64,000 nt of DNA, taken from NCBI RefSeq assembly GCF_035784015.1, contig NZ_JALKOW010000003.1. One strand, 5' to 3'. Each line of letters starts with the position of its first letter. Positions within the stretch are counted from its first letter, which is position 1. The position numbers were made by a program, and so were the translations under genes. The notes under the pieces were generated by a model that was not told where the DNA came from, searched no databases, and worked only from the letters and a program-made list of their open reading frames with translations. The stretch comes from Comamonas sp009360615 (GTDB lineage Bacteria > Pseudomonadota > Gammaproteobacteria > Burkholderiales > Burkholderiaceae_C). Positions 10,244-18,711 of this stretch are shown piece after piece.

Positions 10244-10552
10244 ATGCCCTTCATCATCGAAACCTTCGACAAGCCCGGCCACCAGGCCGTGCGCCAGGCC
10301 CATCGGCCCGCACACCTGGACTTCCTGGACGCACACAAACACCTGCTGCTGGCCTGCGGCGCCAAGCTGGCCGACGACGGCAGCGACCTCGGCGGCGGCC
10401 TCTACGTGGTGGAACTGGACACGCGCGAAGCGGCCCGCTCCTTCATAGAGTCCGACCCCTTCTTCAGCGCCGGCCTGTTCGAGCGCGTATCCATCACCCG
10501 CTGGCGCAAAGCCTATGTGGCCGGCGCCAGCCACCTGCCTGCGGCGGCCTAG
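10244..10552 (+). CDS. YciI-like small protein (dimeric alpha-beta barrel)
   Basis: A 102-aa protein of the YciI family with conserved features such as RPAHLDFL and GGGLYVVEL, and a DPFFSAGLF segment matching the family DPF motif. YciI proteins share the ferredoxin-like fold of muconolactone isomerases. At least one, TftG of the 2,4,5-trichlorophenoxyacetate pathway, is a catabolic enzyme. It sits 19 bp after the cyclase-family gene and 52 bp before the SDR gene, inside the aromatic cluster. A role as isomerase or dehydratase is inference; nothing in the sequence fixes the reaction. Confidence 0.82.
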   Translation: MPFIIETFDKPGHQAVRQAHRPAHLDFLDAHKHLLLACGAKLADDGSDLGGGLYVVELDTREAARSFIESDPFFSAGLFERVSITRWRKAYVAGASHLPAAA

Positions 10553-10604
10553 CTCCCGTCCGGCAGCCCAGCCCTTACCCCGCATTCCGTCCGAAAGTAT
10601 TGCC

Positions 10605-11342
10605 ATGTCTTCCCAGAACGCTTCCCTTCCCGTCCGTCCCCGCGTGCTGATCACCGGCGGCGGTGCCGGTATCGGCGCTGCCGCAGCCGAGCGCTGCCGC
10701 GCCGACGGCTACGAGCCCGTCATCATCGACCGCGTGGTCGATCATGTTCCGGGCGGCATCCAGGCCGACCTCAGCAATGCCGAGGACACGGCCCGCGCGC
10801 TGCGCCTGGCCCTGGAAGGCGGCCCCATCACGCGCCTCGTCAACAACGTGGGCGTGGTCGTGCCCAATGACGCCGCATCCCAGACCCTGGCCGAGTTCGA
10901 CCTGGCCGTCTCGCTGAACCTGCGCTGCGCCTTCCAGTGCATGCAGGCCCTGCTGCCCGGCATGAAGGAGGCGGGCTTCGGGCGCATCGTCAACATGTCC
11001 TCGCGCGCCGCGCTGGGCAAGGACCTGCGCACCGCCTACGCGGCCACCAAGGCCGGCCTGATCGGCATGACACGCGTCTGGGCGCTGGAGCTGGGCCAGT
11101 GGGGCATCACGGCCAACGCCATCGGCCCCGGCCCCATCCGCACCGAGCTGTTCGACAAGGCCAACCCGCCCGATGCACCGCGCACGCAGAAGATCATCCA
11201 GTCCGTGCCCGTCAAGCGCGTGGGCACGCCCGAGGACGTGGCCCATGCCGTGTCCTACATGCTCGACGAGCGCAGCGGCTTTGTGACCGGACAGGTGCTC
11301 TATGTCTGCGGCGGCATGACCGTCGGCGTGGCGTCCGTATGA
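10605..11342 (+). CDS. Short-chain dehydrogenase/reductase (SDR, classical)
   Basis: A 245-aa NAD(P)-dependent oxidoreductase. The cofactor motif is TGGGAGIG (residues 17-24), the structural motif is NNVG, the catalytic Ser is at about 132-133, and Tyr145/Lys149 form the YxxxK motif. The C-terminal GFVTGQVLYVCGG is typical of the FabG-like group. ATG 10605 is chosen because residues upstream of it have no family similarity. It is the third gene of the cyclase/YciI/SDR cassette. The substrate is not predictable; a hydroxy or keto acid of the same catabolic route is likely. Confidence 0.88.
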   Translation: MSSQNASLPVRPRVLITGGGAGIGAAAAERCRADGYEPVIIDRVVDHVPGGIQADLSNAEDTARALRLALEGGPITRLVNNVGVVVPNDAASQTLAEFDLAVSLNLRCAFQCMQALLPGMKEAGFGRIVNMSSRAALGKDLRTAYAATKAGLIGMTRVWALELGQWGITANAIGPGPIRTELFDKANPPDAPRTQKIIQSVPVKRVGTPEDVAHAVSYMLDERSGFVTGQVLYVCGGMTVGVASV

Positions 11343-11347
11343 ACGCC

Positions 11348-11460
11348 TCCTGAGCCGCGCTGCGGCTTGCCCGTATGCACGGTGCCCTCTCTCGCTACGC
11401 GGTAGGGGGACGACGCGCATGCTGCGGGACGGTCCTGGCTCGGCGTCTCTGACGCCAGCC
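11348..11460. repeat. GC-rich dispersed intergenic repeat, copy B
   Basis: Between the SDR and permease genes. It has the same motif order as 8126-8225: CCTGAGCCGC, GCTGCGGCTT, GCACGGTGCCCTCTC, GCGGTAGGGGG. The two copies are diverged but clearly alignable by eye. No open frame of interest lies within it. Confidence 0.6.
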
Positions 11461-11561
11461 CTGCCAGTCACTTCCTCAAAGCCACGTTCCAGCCCTGCGC
11501 CCCCGTGGCGCAGGTGCCTTCTTCTCCCCACAAACCATTCCAACCCCGGAGACCGGCACCC

Positions 11562-12899
11562 ATGTCGAAAATCACCGCCTTCTTCACCGAGCTGATGCGC
11601 AAGTATCTGCCCGATCCCTTTGTCTTCGCCATCCTGCTGACCCTGCTGACCATGGTCCTGGCCTTTGCCGTGGAAAGCCGGCCCCTGCCCCTGGTGGTGG
11701 AGGACTGGGGCAAGGGCTTCTGGAGCCTGCTGGCCTTCACCACGCAGATGGCCGTGATCCTGGTCATGGGCTATGTGCTGGCGGCCGCGCCCCTGGTCAA
11801 CCGCTTCCTGGACCGCATCGCCAGCCGCGTGCACACGCCGCGCCAGGCCATCATCGTGGCCACCATCGTGGGCTGCGTGGGCAGCTACCTGAACTGGGGC
11901 TTCGGCCTGGTGATCGGCGGCATCATGGCGCGCAAGCTGGCGCTCAAGGTCAAGGGCGTTCACTATCCGCTGATCATCGCCTCGGCCTATACCGGCTTCA
12001 CCATGTACAGCCTGGGCTTCTCGGCCACGATTCCGGTGCTGATCTCGACCAAGGGCCACACCTTCGAGAGCAGCATGGGACTGATCCCGCTGACGCAGAC
12101 CATCTTCTCGGCCCCCATGCTGCTGACCAGTCTGGCCGTGCTCATCGCCCTGCCGCTGCTGAATGCCGCCATGCACCCCAAGGCCGGCGAGAAGATCGTG
12201 GAGCTGGACCCCGCCGTGGCCGCCGACGAAGGCAAGGGCGGCGCAGGCCACGATCTGCTGGGCGACCAGAAGACCCTGGCCTACCGCCTGAACAACAGCC
12301 GCGCGCTCAATCTGCTGATCGGCCTGTGCGGCGTGGCCTATGTGGTGCTGCATTTCGCCAAGGGCGGCAACCTCGACCTGAACATGATCAACTTCTTCAT
12401 CCTGTTCCTGGGTGTGCTGCTGCTCAGGACACCCATGCTCTATGTGGAAAAGGTCAATGAGGGCGTCAAGACCATCGGCGGCATCATCCTGCAGTTCCCT
12501 TTCTACGCAGGCATCATGGCCATCATGCATGGCTCGGGTCTGGTGGAGTCCATCGCCCACATCTTCGTGAGCATCGCCAGCGAGCACACGCTGCCGCTGT
12601 GGGGGCTGGTCAGCTCCTTCGTGATCAACTTCTTCGCGCCCTCGGGCGGAGGCCACTGGGTGCTGCAGGGTCCGTTCATGATCGATGCGGCCAAGACCCT
12701 GGGGGCCTCGCAGGCCCAGACCGCCATGTCGGTCATGCTGGGCAATGGCTGGAACGACCTGGTCCAGCCCTTCTGGATCCTGCCGGCCCTGGCGCTGTCC
12801 AAGCTCAAGCTCAAGGACATCATGGGCTATACCGTAGTTTCCATGATGCTGGTCGGCGTGATCTACGCCACCACCATGCTGATCTGGCCGCATCTGTAA
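11562..12899 (+). CDS. Short-chain fatty acid transporter, AtoE family
   Basis: A 445-aa polytopic inner-membrane permease of the SCFA_trans family (E. coli AtoE). It has an N-terminal FTELMRKYLPDPFVFAILL segment and many hydrophobic helices. The family's NWGFGLVIGG and FFAPSGGGHWVLQGP blocks are visible. ATG 11562 follows an A/G-rich stretch and begins at the family start. It sits 58 bp before catC. In E. coli the atoE gene sits with acetoacetate CoA-transferase genes, so its occurrence with a beta-ketoadipate CoA-transferase cluster is suggestive: it might import a short keto or dicarboxylic acid. Confidence 0.88.
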   Translation: MSKITAFFTELMRKYLPDPFVFAILLTLLTMVLAFAVESRPLPLVVEDWGKGFWSLLAFTTQMAVILVMGYVLAAAPLVNRFLDRIASRVHTPRQAIIVATIVGCVGSYLNWGFGLVIGGIMARKLALKVKGVHYPLIIASAYTGFTMYSLGFSATIPVLISTKGHTFESSMGLIPLTQTIFSAPMLLTSLAVLIALPLLNAAMHPKAGEKIVELDPAVAADEGKGGAGHDLLGDQKTLAYRLNNSRALNLLIGLCGVAYVVLHFAKGGNLDLNMINFFILFLGVLLLRTPMLYVEKVNEGVKTIGGIILQFPFYAGIMAIMHGSGLVESIAHIFVSIASEHTLPLWGLVSSFVINFFAPSGGGHWVLQGPFMIDAAKTLGASQAQTAMSVMLGNGWNDLVQPFWILPALALSKLKLKDIMGYTVVSMMLVGVIYATTMLIWPHL

Positions 12900-12957
12900 C
12901 CGGGTACCGGCGTACCTTTTCCGATTTTCCGTTCACATCCTCACTTAGGAGAACCCC

Positions 12958-13242
12958 ATGCTGTACATGGTCGAAATGATTGTCCAGATCCCCCACTCGA
13001 TGGACCCTGCCCTGGTCGCGCAGATCAAGCAGGACGAGAAGGAGTACTCGCAAAAGCTGCAGCGCGAAGGCAAGTGGCGTCACATCTGGCGCGTGGTGGG
13101 CGAATACGCCAACGTCAGCATCTTCGATGTCCAGAGCAATGACGAGCTGCACGGCCTGCTCAGCGGCCTGCCGCTGTTCCCTTATATGCAGATCAAGGTC
13201 AAGCCCCTGGCCAACCACCCCTCCTCCATCGTGCAGGAGTAA
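12958..13242 (+). CDS. catC: Muconolactone delta-isomerase
   Basis: A 94-aa enzyme that converts muconolactone to 3-oxoadipate enol-lactone, the substrate of PcaD. Length and sequence match the family: DEKEYSQKLQREGKWRHIWR, the FDVQSNDELH helix start and PLFPYMQIKV. A Shine-Dalgarno (TTAGGAGAA) precedes the ATG. It is the last gene of the cluster, before a strong terminator. catA (catechol dioxygenase) and catB (muconate cycloisomerase) are absent from the window and must be elsewhere, or the muconolactone arises another way. Confidence 0.94.
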   Translation: MLYMVEMIVQIPHSMDPALVAQIKQDEKEYSQKLQREGKWRHIWRVVGEYANVSIFDVQSNDELHGLLSGLPLFPYMQIKVKPLANHPSSIVQE

Positions 13243-13276
13243 GCACGACAGCGGCGGGCAAGCGCCCGCCCGCAAC

Positions 13277-13313
13277 AAAGCCCATGCAGCTGCTGGCCGC
13301 ATGGGCTTTTTTT
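13277..13313 (+). terminator. Rho-independent terminator after catC
   Basis: An 11-bp stem AAAGCCCATGC (13277-13287) pairs with GCATGGGCTTT (13299-13309), followed by a run of T to 13313. It marks the end of the catabolic transcript. Confidence 0.9.
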
Positions 13314-13455
13314 GATAGCTATCAACGTCTATTCGAAAAAGGATTTCAATGTGTTTTGCACCTTGAATCTTTATCAGTAAATCGAGAGAAGCTCCTATAA
13401 AGAGAGCATTCATGCCTTCGTTGCTGCCTGCCCCGGGCCGCGTCTTTGCAAATCT

Positions 13456-14301
13456 TCAGGTGTAGCGCTTGGCGCGCAGATTGTTCTTCATCTGCTCCAG
13501 CGCAGGCTGCAGCGCAGGCCCGATGCGCAGGGCCACGCAGGTCGCCAGCACGTCGATGATGAGCAGGTGCAGCAGCCGCGAGACCATGGGACTGTAGCGG
13601 TCGTAGCCTTCGGGGTGATCGGCCGCCAGATGCACCTGGCAAGCCGAGGCCAGAGGGGAGCCGCTGGCCGTGATGGCGATCGTCGTGGCTCCGTTCTTGC
13701 GGGCAATATCCGCCGCATCCATGAGATCCCGCGTGCGGCCCGAGTTCGAGATGATGACCACGCAATCGCCCGGCCCCAGCAAGGTGGCACTCATGACCTG
13801 CATGTGACCATCGCTGGTGGCCAGGCTGGTCACACCGAGGCGGAAAAACTTGTGCTGGGCGTCCAGCGCCACGATGCCCGAGTTGCCGGCGCCGTAAAAC
13901 TCGATGCGCTTGCCGGTCTGCCAGGTCGCGGCAATCGCCTGTGCCGCCTGCTCTATGGCGGTGGTGCTGGCCGCATTGCGGTACTGCAGAAAAGCGGCCA
14001 CGGCGTTGTCCACGACCTTGACCATGACGTCGCTGGTCTTGTCATCGCTGTCCACACTGCGATGGATGAACGGCACGCCTTCGCTGACGCTGCCCGCGAG
14101 CTTGAGCTTGAAATCCGCCAGACCGTCATAGCCCATGCTGCGGCAAAAGCGCACCACCGTGGGTTTGCTCACATGCGCCCGCACGGCCAGTTCGCGCACC
14201 GGCAGATGTGCGAAGGCCCGCGGATCGGCCAGTACCAGGCGTGCAACACGCTGCTCTGCAGGCGCCAGGGACGGAAGGGAGGCGGTAATGCGATCAAGCA
14301 T
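13456..14301 (-). CDS. hexR: HexR-type MurR/RpiR-family regulator
   Basis: A 281-aa regulator with an RpiR helix-turn-helix (residues 1-80, including LAVRAHVSKPTVVRFCRSMGYDG) and a SIS sugar-phosphate-binding domain (about 120-270). The SIS motifs are FYGAGNSGIVALD and IISNSGRTRDLMD. HexR senses KDPG in other proteobacteria and represses central carbon genes. The start MLDRITASLP (ATG 14301) is the normal HexR start; a longer upstream frame is Cys-rich and unlike the family. It is divergent from tal-pgi, which are classical HexR-type targets. The ligand is inferred from the family. Confidence 0.88.
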   Translation of the reverse strand: MLDRITASLPSLAPAEQRVARLVLADPRAFAHLPVRELAVRAHVSKPTVVRFCRSMGYDGLADFKLKLAGSVSEGVPFIHRSVDSDDKTSDVMVKVVDNAVAAFLQYRNAASTTAIEQAAQAIAATWQTGKRIEFYGAGNSGIVALDAQHKFFRLGVTSLATSDGHMQVMSATLLGPGDCVVIISNSGRTRDLMDAADIARKNGATTIAITASGSPLASACQVHLAADHPEGYDRYSPMVSRLLHLLIIDVLATCVALRIGPALQPALEQMKNNLRAKRYT

Positions 14302-14376
14302 ATTGGCGCGGATGAGGTGGAGGCAATAAATGCGTGCAGAAAATGGCGAGCATAAGACCGAAGCGCCTGCCCACCT

Positions 14377-14412
14377 GCAAAATGGCCGCAAAACTTGAAT
14401 ATTTCCGCAAAC
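14377..14412. promoter_or_regulatory. GCAAAA/GCAAAC direct repeats between hexR and tal
   Basis: Three GCAAAA-like words at 14377, 14388 and 14407 lie in the 237-bp divergent intergenic region, spaced 11 and 19 bp apart. The region also holds AT-rich promoter-like sequence. No clear copy of the HexR palindrome known from other proteobacteria is visible. These repeats could be part of an operator, but the evidence is weak. Confidence 0.25.
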
Positions 14413-14538
14413 AAAATGAGCGGGCGAGCATATTCGACAGGGTTTGTTGTGCATCCGCAAGTCCGTGCGTCCGCCAGCTCGTTCTCAATCGGGGCTTCAC
14501 GCTCTACACTTGCCGGCTAGTTTGAAATACAGCAAAGG

Positions 14539-15510
14539 ATGGACATGAATCAGTTGGAGGCGCTCAAGCAATTCACCACCGTGGTCGCGGACACGGGTGA
14601 TTTTCATCAACTGGCGCAGTTTCAGCCACAAGATGCCACCACCAATCCATCCCTGATTCTCAAAGCGGTTCAAAAGCCCGAATATGCACCGCTGATGCGC
14701 GCCACCGTGGCGCAATTCAAGGACAGAGGGCTGGACGAACTCATGGACCGAACGCTGGTGCGCTTCGGCTGCGAGATTCTGAACACCATCCCCGGTCGTG
14801 TTTCCACCGAGGTCGATGCCCGCCTGTCTTTCGACACCGTGGCGACGGTGACACGTGCCGAGCGACTGATCGAGCTGTATCAGGCGGCCGGCATCCACAC
14901 CGACCGCGTACTCATCAAGATCGCCGCCACCTGGGAGGGGATCGAAGCGGCCCGCATTCTCGAGCAGCGCGGCATCCGCACCAATCTGACGCTGCTGTTT
15001 TCCTTCTGTCAGGCCGTTGCCTGCGGCCAGGCCCGGGTCCAGCTGATATCGCCCTTCGTGGGCCGCATCTACGACTGGTACAAAAAGCAAGCCGGCGCGC
15101 AGTGGAACGAGAGTGCCATGGCCGGCGCCAATGACCCTGGCGTGCGCTCGGTACACAAAATCTACGACTACTACAAGCACTTCGATGTTGCCACCGAGGT
15201 CATGGGTGCAAGCTTTCGTAATACCGGGCAGATTCTGGCTCTGGCGGGCTGCGATCTGCTTACCATTGCACCTGAGCTGCTGGCCCAGCTCCAAGCACAG
15301 CCGAACGACGCCATGCCTTTGACTCGCTCCCTGGACCCGGACATGGCCAAGGCCCAGCCGCAGGACCGCGTTCTGTACGACCAGGCATCGTTTCGCTTTG
15401 CACTGAACGAAGATGCCATGGCCACGGAAAAGCTGGCCGAAGGCATTCGCGCTTTCACCGCAGACACCCTGAAGCTGGAAGCATTGATGCAGCAAGCGGC
15501 TGCAGATTGA
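14539..15510 (+). CDS. tal: Transaldolase
   Basis: A 323-aa pentose-phosphate pathway enzyme that transfers dihydroxyacetone between sedoheptulose-7-P and glyceraldehyde-3-P. The Schiff-base Lys is in RVLIKIAATWEG, and the N-terminal DATTNPSLIL and the middle TNLTLLFS motifs are those of the TalB class. An in-frame ATG six bases downstream (14545) is equally possible. It is followed 12 bp later by pgi, so the two form an operon opposite hexR. Confidence 0.95.
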   Translation: MDMNQLEALKQFTTVVADTGDFHQLAQFQPQDATTNPSLILKAVQKPEYAPLMRATVAQFKDRGLDELMDRTLVRFGCEILNTIPGRVSTEVDARLSFDTVATVTRAERLIELYQAAGIHTDRVLIKIAATWEGIEAARILEQRGIRTNLTLLFSFCQAVACGQARVQLISPFVGRIYDWYKKQAGAQWNESAMAGANDPGVRSVHKIYDYYKHFDVATEVMGASFRNTGQILALAGCDLLTIAPELLAQLQAQPNDAMPLTRSLDPDMAKAQPQDRVLYDQASFRFALNEDAMATEKLAEGIRAFTADTLKLEALMQQAAAD

Positions 15511-15522
15511 CGAGAATTTCCT

Positions 15523-17127
15523 TTGACGCCTCTTTGTCACGAGCTGCCTGCCTGGCAGGCTTTGCAAACCCATTACCGGTCGCAGATCCAGCATCTGGAT
15601 TTGCGCCAGGCTTTTGCGCAAGACCCACAACGTCTTGATGCCATGAGCCTGCAGGCGCCACATGTCTTCGCAGACCTGTCGAAGAACCTCTGGTCTTGCG
15701 AGACAGAAGCCCTGCTGGGGCAGCTGGCAGCCCAGAGCCATCTCGCCGACAAACGCGACGCCATGCTGGCCGGCGCGGCCATCAACACCAGCGAGCAGCG
15801 CAGCGCAATGCACTGGCTGCTGCGCGCTCCTGCGGATGGCGGACAGCTCGCCCAGTCCCCTGTGCTCCGCTCCTGGCCACAGGAGATGCATTCGGCGCTG
15901 CGTGAAGTGCACGACACGCTGGATCAAATGCTCGCGCTGGCCGATCAGATCAGGGATAGCAAGCAGATCACCGATATCGTCAATATCGGCATCGGCGGCT
16001 CGCACCTGGGCCCGGAAGTCGTGGTCAACGCTCTTGAGGACTGGATCGACCAGGACAAGAACTTTCACTTTGTCTCGAATGTGGACGGCCACGAGCTGGG
16101 ACATGTGCTGCGCCGGGTCAAACCGGACAGCACGCTGTTCCTGATTGCCTCCAAGTCCTTCTCCACCGCCGAGACGATGCTCAATGCTCGCTCGGCCAGG
16201 CAGTGGTTTCTCGATCACGGAGGCAGCGCGGATCCGCAGGCCCCATGCTCGATCGACCGGCACTTCGTGGCCCTCACCACCCATACAGAGGCAGCGGCCG
16301 CGTTCGGCATACAGCGCACACTGGGATTCTGGGATTGGGTGGGTGGACGCTTTTCGCTCTGGTCCGCCATCGGACTGCCCATTGCCATCGCCATCGGCTC
16401 GGCTCAGTTCAGGGCGCTTCTGGGCGGTGCACATGCCATGGATGCCCACTTTTTCACGGCCCCCATGGAAGGCAATCTCCCGGTACGCCTGGGTCTGCTG
16501 GACGTCTGGTATCGCAATTTCTGCCAGTTTTCCAGCCGCTGCATTGCACCTTACAGCCATGGCCTGCGGCGCCTGACCGCCTATCTGCAGCAGCTGGAGA
16601 TGGAAAGCAACGGCAAAAGTATCAGCAAGAATGGCGTGCCGCTCTCAATCCCCACCGCACCGGTGATCTGGGGCGAGCCCGGCACCAACGGTCAGCATGC
16701 TTTTTTCCAGATGCTGCACCAGGGGCGCGATGTCATACCGGTCGAATTCATTGCCCTGCGTGACGGAGGCAAGTATCTGGGCGAACACCATCAAAGCCTG
16801 GTCGTCAACGCGATTGCCCAGGCCCAGGCGCTGATGGTGGGACGCTCGGGCGAAGGCGTGCAAAAGGACTGCCCCGGCAATCGCCCCAGCAGCTTCCTGA
16901 TGCTTGAAAGACTGGACCCCGCCTCTCTGGGCGCCCTGATTGCGCTGTATGAGCATCGGATTTTTGTCTCCGGCGCCATCTGGGACATCAACAGCTTCGA
17001 CCAGTGGGGTGTGGAGCTGGGCAAAAAGCTGGCCATGCAGCTGCACGCCCGTCAGAACCTCAATGACTGGGCAGGCGTCGACGCATCAACCCACGAGCTG
17101 ATGAAGCGCCTGATGCTCGGCCACTGA
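15523..17127 (+). CDS. pgi: Glucose-6-phosphate isomerase
   Basis: A 534-aa enzyme interconverting glucose-6-P and fructose-6-P. PGI signatures are VNIGIGGSHLGPEVV and, later, GEPGTNGQHAFFQ; the C-terminal FDQWGVELGK matches the family. The likely start is TTG at 15523, 12 bp after the tal stop, because there is no ATG near the expected N terminus and the frame opens with the usual short leader (TPLCHELPAWQALQ). TTG initiation and a weak Shine-Dalgarno suggest translational coupling to tal. Confidence 0.94.
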   Translation: MTPLCHELPAWQALQTHYRSQIQHLDLRQAFAQDPQRLDAMSLQAPHVFADLSKNLWSCETEALLGQLAAQSHLADKRDAMLAGAAINTSEQRSAMHWLLRAPADGGQLAQSPVLRSWPQEMHSALREVHDTLDQMLALADQIRDSKQITDIVNIGIGGSHLGPEVVVNALEDWIDQDKNFHFVSNVDGHELGHVLRRVKPDSTLFLIASKSFSTAETMLNARSARQWFLDHGGSADPQAPCSIDRHFVALTTHTEAAAAFGIQRTLGFWDWVGGRFSLWSAIGLPIAIAIGSAQFRALLGGAHAMDAHFFTAPMEGNLPVRLGLLDVWYRNFCQFSSRCIAPYSHGLRRLTAYLQQLEMESNGKSISKNGVPLSIPTAPVIWGEPGTNGQHAFFQMLHQGRDVIPVEFIALRDGGKYLGEHHQSLVVNAIAQAQALMVGRSGEGVQKDCPGNRPSSFLMLERLDPASLGALIALYEHRIFVSGAIWDINSFDQWGVELGKKLAMQLHARQNLNDWAGVDASTHELMKRLMLGH

Positions 17128-17188
17128 GCGTCGCAGGCAGCAGTCCCTGGGCGCCTGTTCATGCGCCCATGCCGCAGCCTTGGCCCGC

Positions 17189-18094
17189 TCAGACCGCGCT
17201 GGCTGGCGGCAAATGAGGATAGCGCACGCCGGCCAGGCCTTCCAGGCCAAATTCATTCAGCAGCTGGCGCAGACGCTGGGCGGCACTGCGCTTTTTCTGC
17301 CCGGTATAGCGCGCCACAATCAATTCGTTTTTCATGCTGTGCTCCCAGCCCACCAGTTCGGTGACCGTGACCTGGTAGCCGCAAGCCTCCAGGTACAGAC
17401 AGCGCAGCACATTGGTGATCTGGCTTCCCATCTCCCGGGTATGAATCGGGTGGCGCCACAACTCGGCCAGGGCAGTGCGCGCCAGACTCAAGGCCTTGGT
17501 CTGGCGCAGACACGAGGCGACCTCGGCCTGGCAGCAAGGTACCAGAACCATGGCCCTGGCCTGCTTTTCCAGCCCGAAGGCGATCGCATCATCGGTCGCC
17601 GTGTCACAGGCGTGCAAGGCCGTGACCACATCGAACTGCGCGGGCATGAAATCGGCTCGCGTGGATTCGGCCACCGACATGTTGAGAAACTCCATGCGTT
17701 CGAAGCCCAGTTCACACGCCAGCTTCTGCGATGCCTCGACCAGCGGTGCACGGGTCTCGATGCCGTAGATCCGCCCCTGATCCAATGCCTTGAAATACAA
17801 ATCGTAAAGAATGAAGCCCAGATAGGACTTGCCCGCCCCATGATCGGCCAGCGTCACCGCCTGTCCATTCAGGGACAGCTCTTTCAGCAAAGGCTCGATG
17901 AACTGATAGAGGTGATAGACCTGCTTGAGCTTGCGCCGCGAGTCCTGGTTGAGCTTGCCCTCGCGCGTCAGAATATGCAGAGCCTTGAGCAGCTCTATGC
18001 TCTGGCCGGGCTTGAGCCCCAGTTGCTCGGCAATATCCGGCGCCGCTGCCTTGGCAGGCTTTGTCAGGCCCTGCCTTTTCTCGATCTTGCCCAT
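17189..18094 (-). CDS. SAM-dependent methyltransferase (Methyltransf_32-like)
   Basis: A 301-aa protein. The SAM-binding motif I is TLADHGAGKSYLGFILYDLY near residues 81-100, followed by an acidic motif (YGIETRAP) and DVVTALHACDTATDDAI. This DxGAGxGYL plus HACDTATD pattern belongs to the family that includes eukaryotic GSTCD and Trm13-like proteins, suggesting RNA or protein methylation, but the substrate is unknown. The ATG overlaps the stop of the upstream DUF1415 gene by one base (TAATG), so the two are translationally coupled. Confidence 0.8.
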   Translation of the reverse strand: MGKIEKRQGLTKPAKAAAPDIAEQLGLKPGQSIELLKALHILTREGKLNQDSRRKLKQVYHLYQFIEPLLKELSLNGQAVTLADHGAGKSYLGFILYDLYFKALDQGRIYGIETRAPLVEASQKLACELGFERMEFLNMSVAESTRADFMPAQFDVVTALHACDTATDDAIAFGLEKQARAMVLVPCCQAEVASCLRQTKALSLARTALAELWRHPIHTREMGSQITNVLRCLYLEACGYQVTVTELVGWEHSMKNELIVARYTGQKKRSAAQRLRQLLNEFGLEGLAGVRYPHLPPASAV

Positions 18095-18711
18095 TACTTC
18101 TGTGCCTTCGTCTCGCCATGGCCGGTCACCGGGCAGCGCGCCCCGACATCCAGATCCAGCCAGCCTTCGATGCCGATCCTTTCCAGCGTTTCCATGTTGC
18201 GCTCATATATCGTCTCGGCTTCCGGAAACACTTCCACCGCCTTGTCGATGCTGTCTTCGCGCAGCAAATGCAGGATCGGGTAGGGAGAACGGTTGGTGCA
18301 GTTGGTGACGTCATCCACATCCGTGCCCTCGAACTGGAACTGGGGATGAAACGAGGCCACCTGCAAGATGCCGCCCAGATCCAGCTCCTCGACCATGGCA
18401 TCGGCCACTTCGAGAAAGTCGTTGAAGTCCAGAAAATCCTGCAGGGCATGGGGCAGTATCAGCAGCGTCGTGTCGCGCTTTTCGGCACTGGCTTCGGCCA
18501 GGGCCTCGAGCTCGCGATGCAGGGCATCCGCCACGCCCTGTGCATCGCTCGCATCGCTGACGGCATAGTGGATCTGGGCCTTGACATGCACCCCTTTGGC
18601 GAAGGGGCAAAGATTGAGACCGATGACGGCCTTTTCCAGCCAGCGCACGGTATCCGCAATCACAAGCTCTGGCGGAAAGGCCGGATCGGCGATGGTAGAA
18701 GTTTCGGTCAT
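18094..18711 (-). CDS. DUF1415 family protein
   Basis: A 205-aa soluble protein with the DUF1415 hallmarks: WLEKAVIGLNLCPFAKGVH near the N terminus, FNDFLEVAD, QVASFHPQFQFEG, and NRSPYPILHLLRE. Its function is not known. MTETSTIADPAFPP (ATG 18711) is the start; upstream in-frame residues are not conserved family sequence. It overlaps the methyltransferase gene by one base, suggesting a two-gene unit. A conserved Cys (LCPFAKG) and His/Pro-rich motifs hint at an enzyme, but no reaction can be assigned. Confidence 0.85.
   Translation of the reverse strand: MTETSTIADPAFPPELVIADTVRWLEKAVIGLNLCPFAKGVHVKAQIHYAVSDASDAQGVADALHRELEALAEASAEKRDTTLLILPHALQDFLDFNDFLEVADAMVEELDLGGILQVASFHPQFQFEGTDVDDVTNCTNRSPYPILHLLREDSIDKAVEVFPEAETIYERNMETLERIGIEGWLDLDVGARCPVTGHGETKAQK

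Noticed and set aside
10575..12893. A 772-codon open frame on the minus strand
   Set aside because: It lies opposite the SDR and permease genes, is rich in His/Gln/Gly/Asp from GC-skewed codon complementarity, and shows no domain.
14302..14460. N-terminal extension of hexR (53 residues)
   Set aside because: Cys-rich and unlike RpiR-family N termini; the family start MLDRITASLP is at 14301.
14497..16560. A 687-codon open frame on the minus strand
   Set aside because: Antisense to tal and pgi, which have unmistakable catalytic motifs; no family features in the opposite frame.
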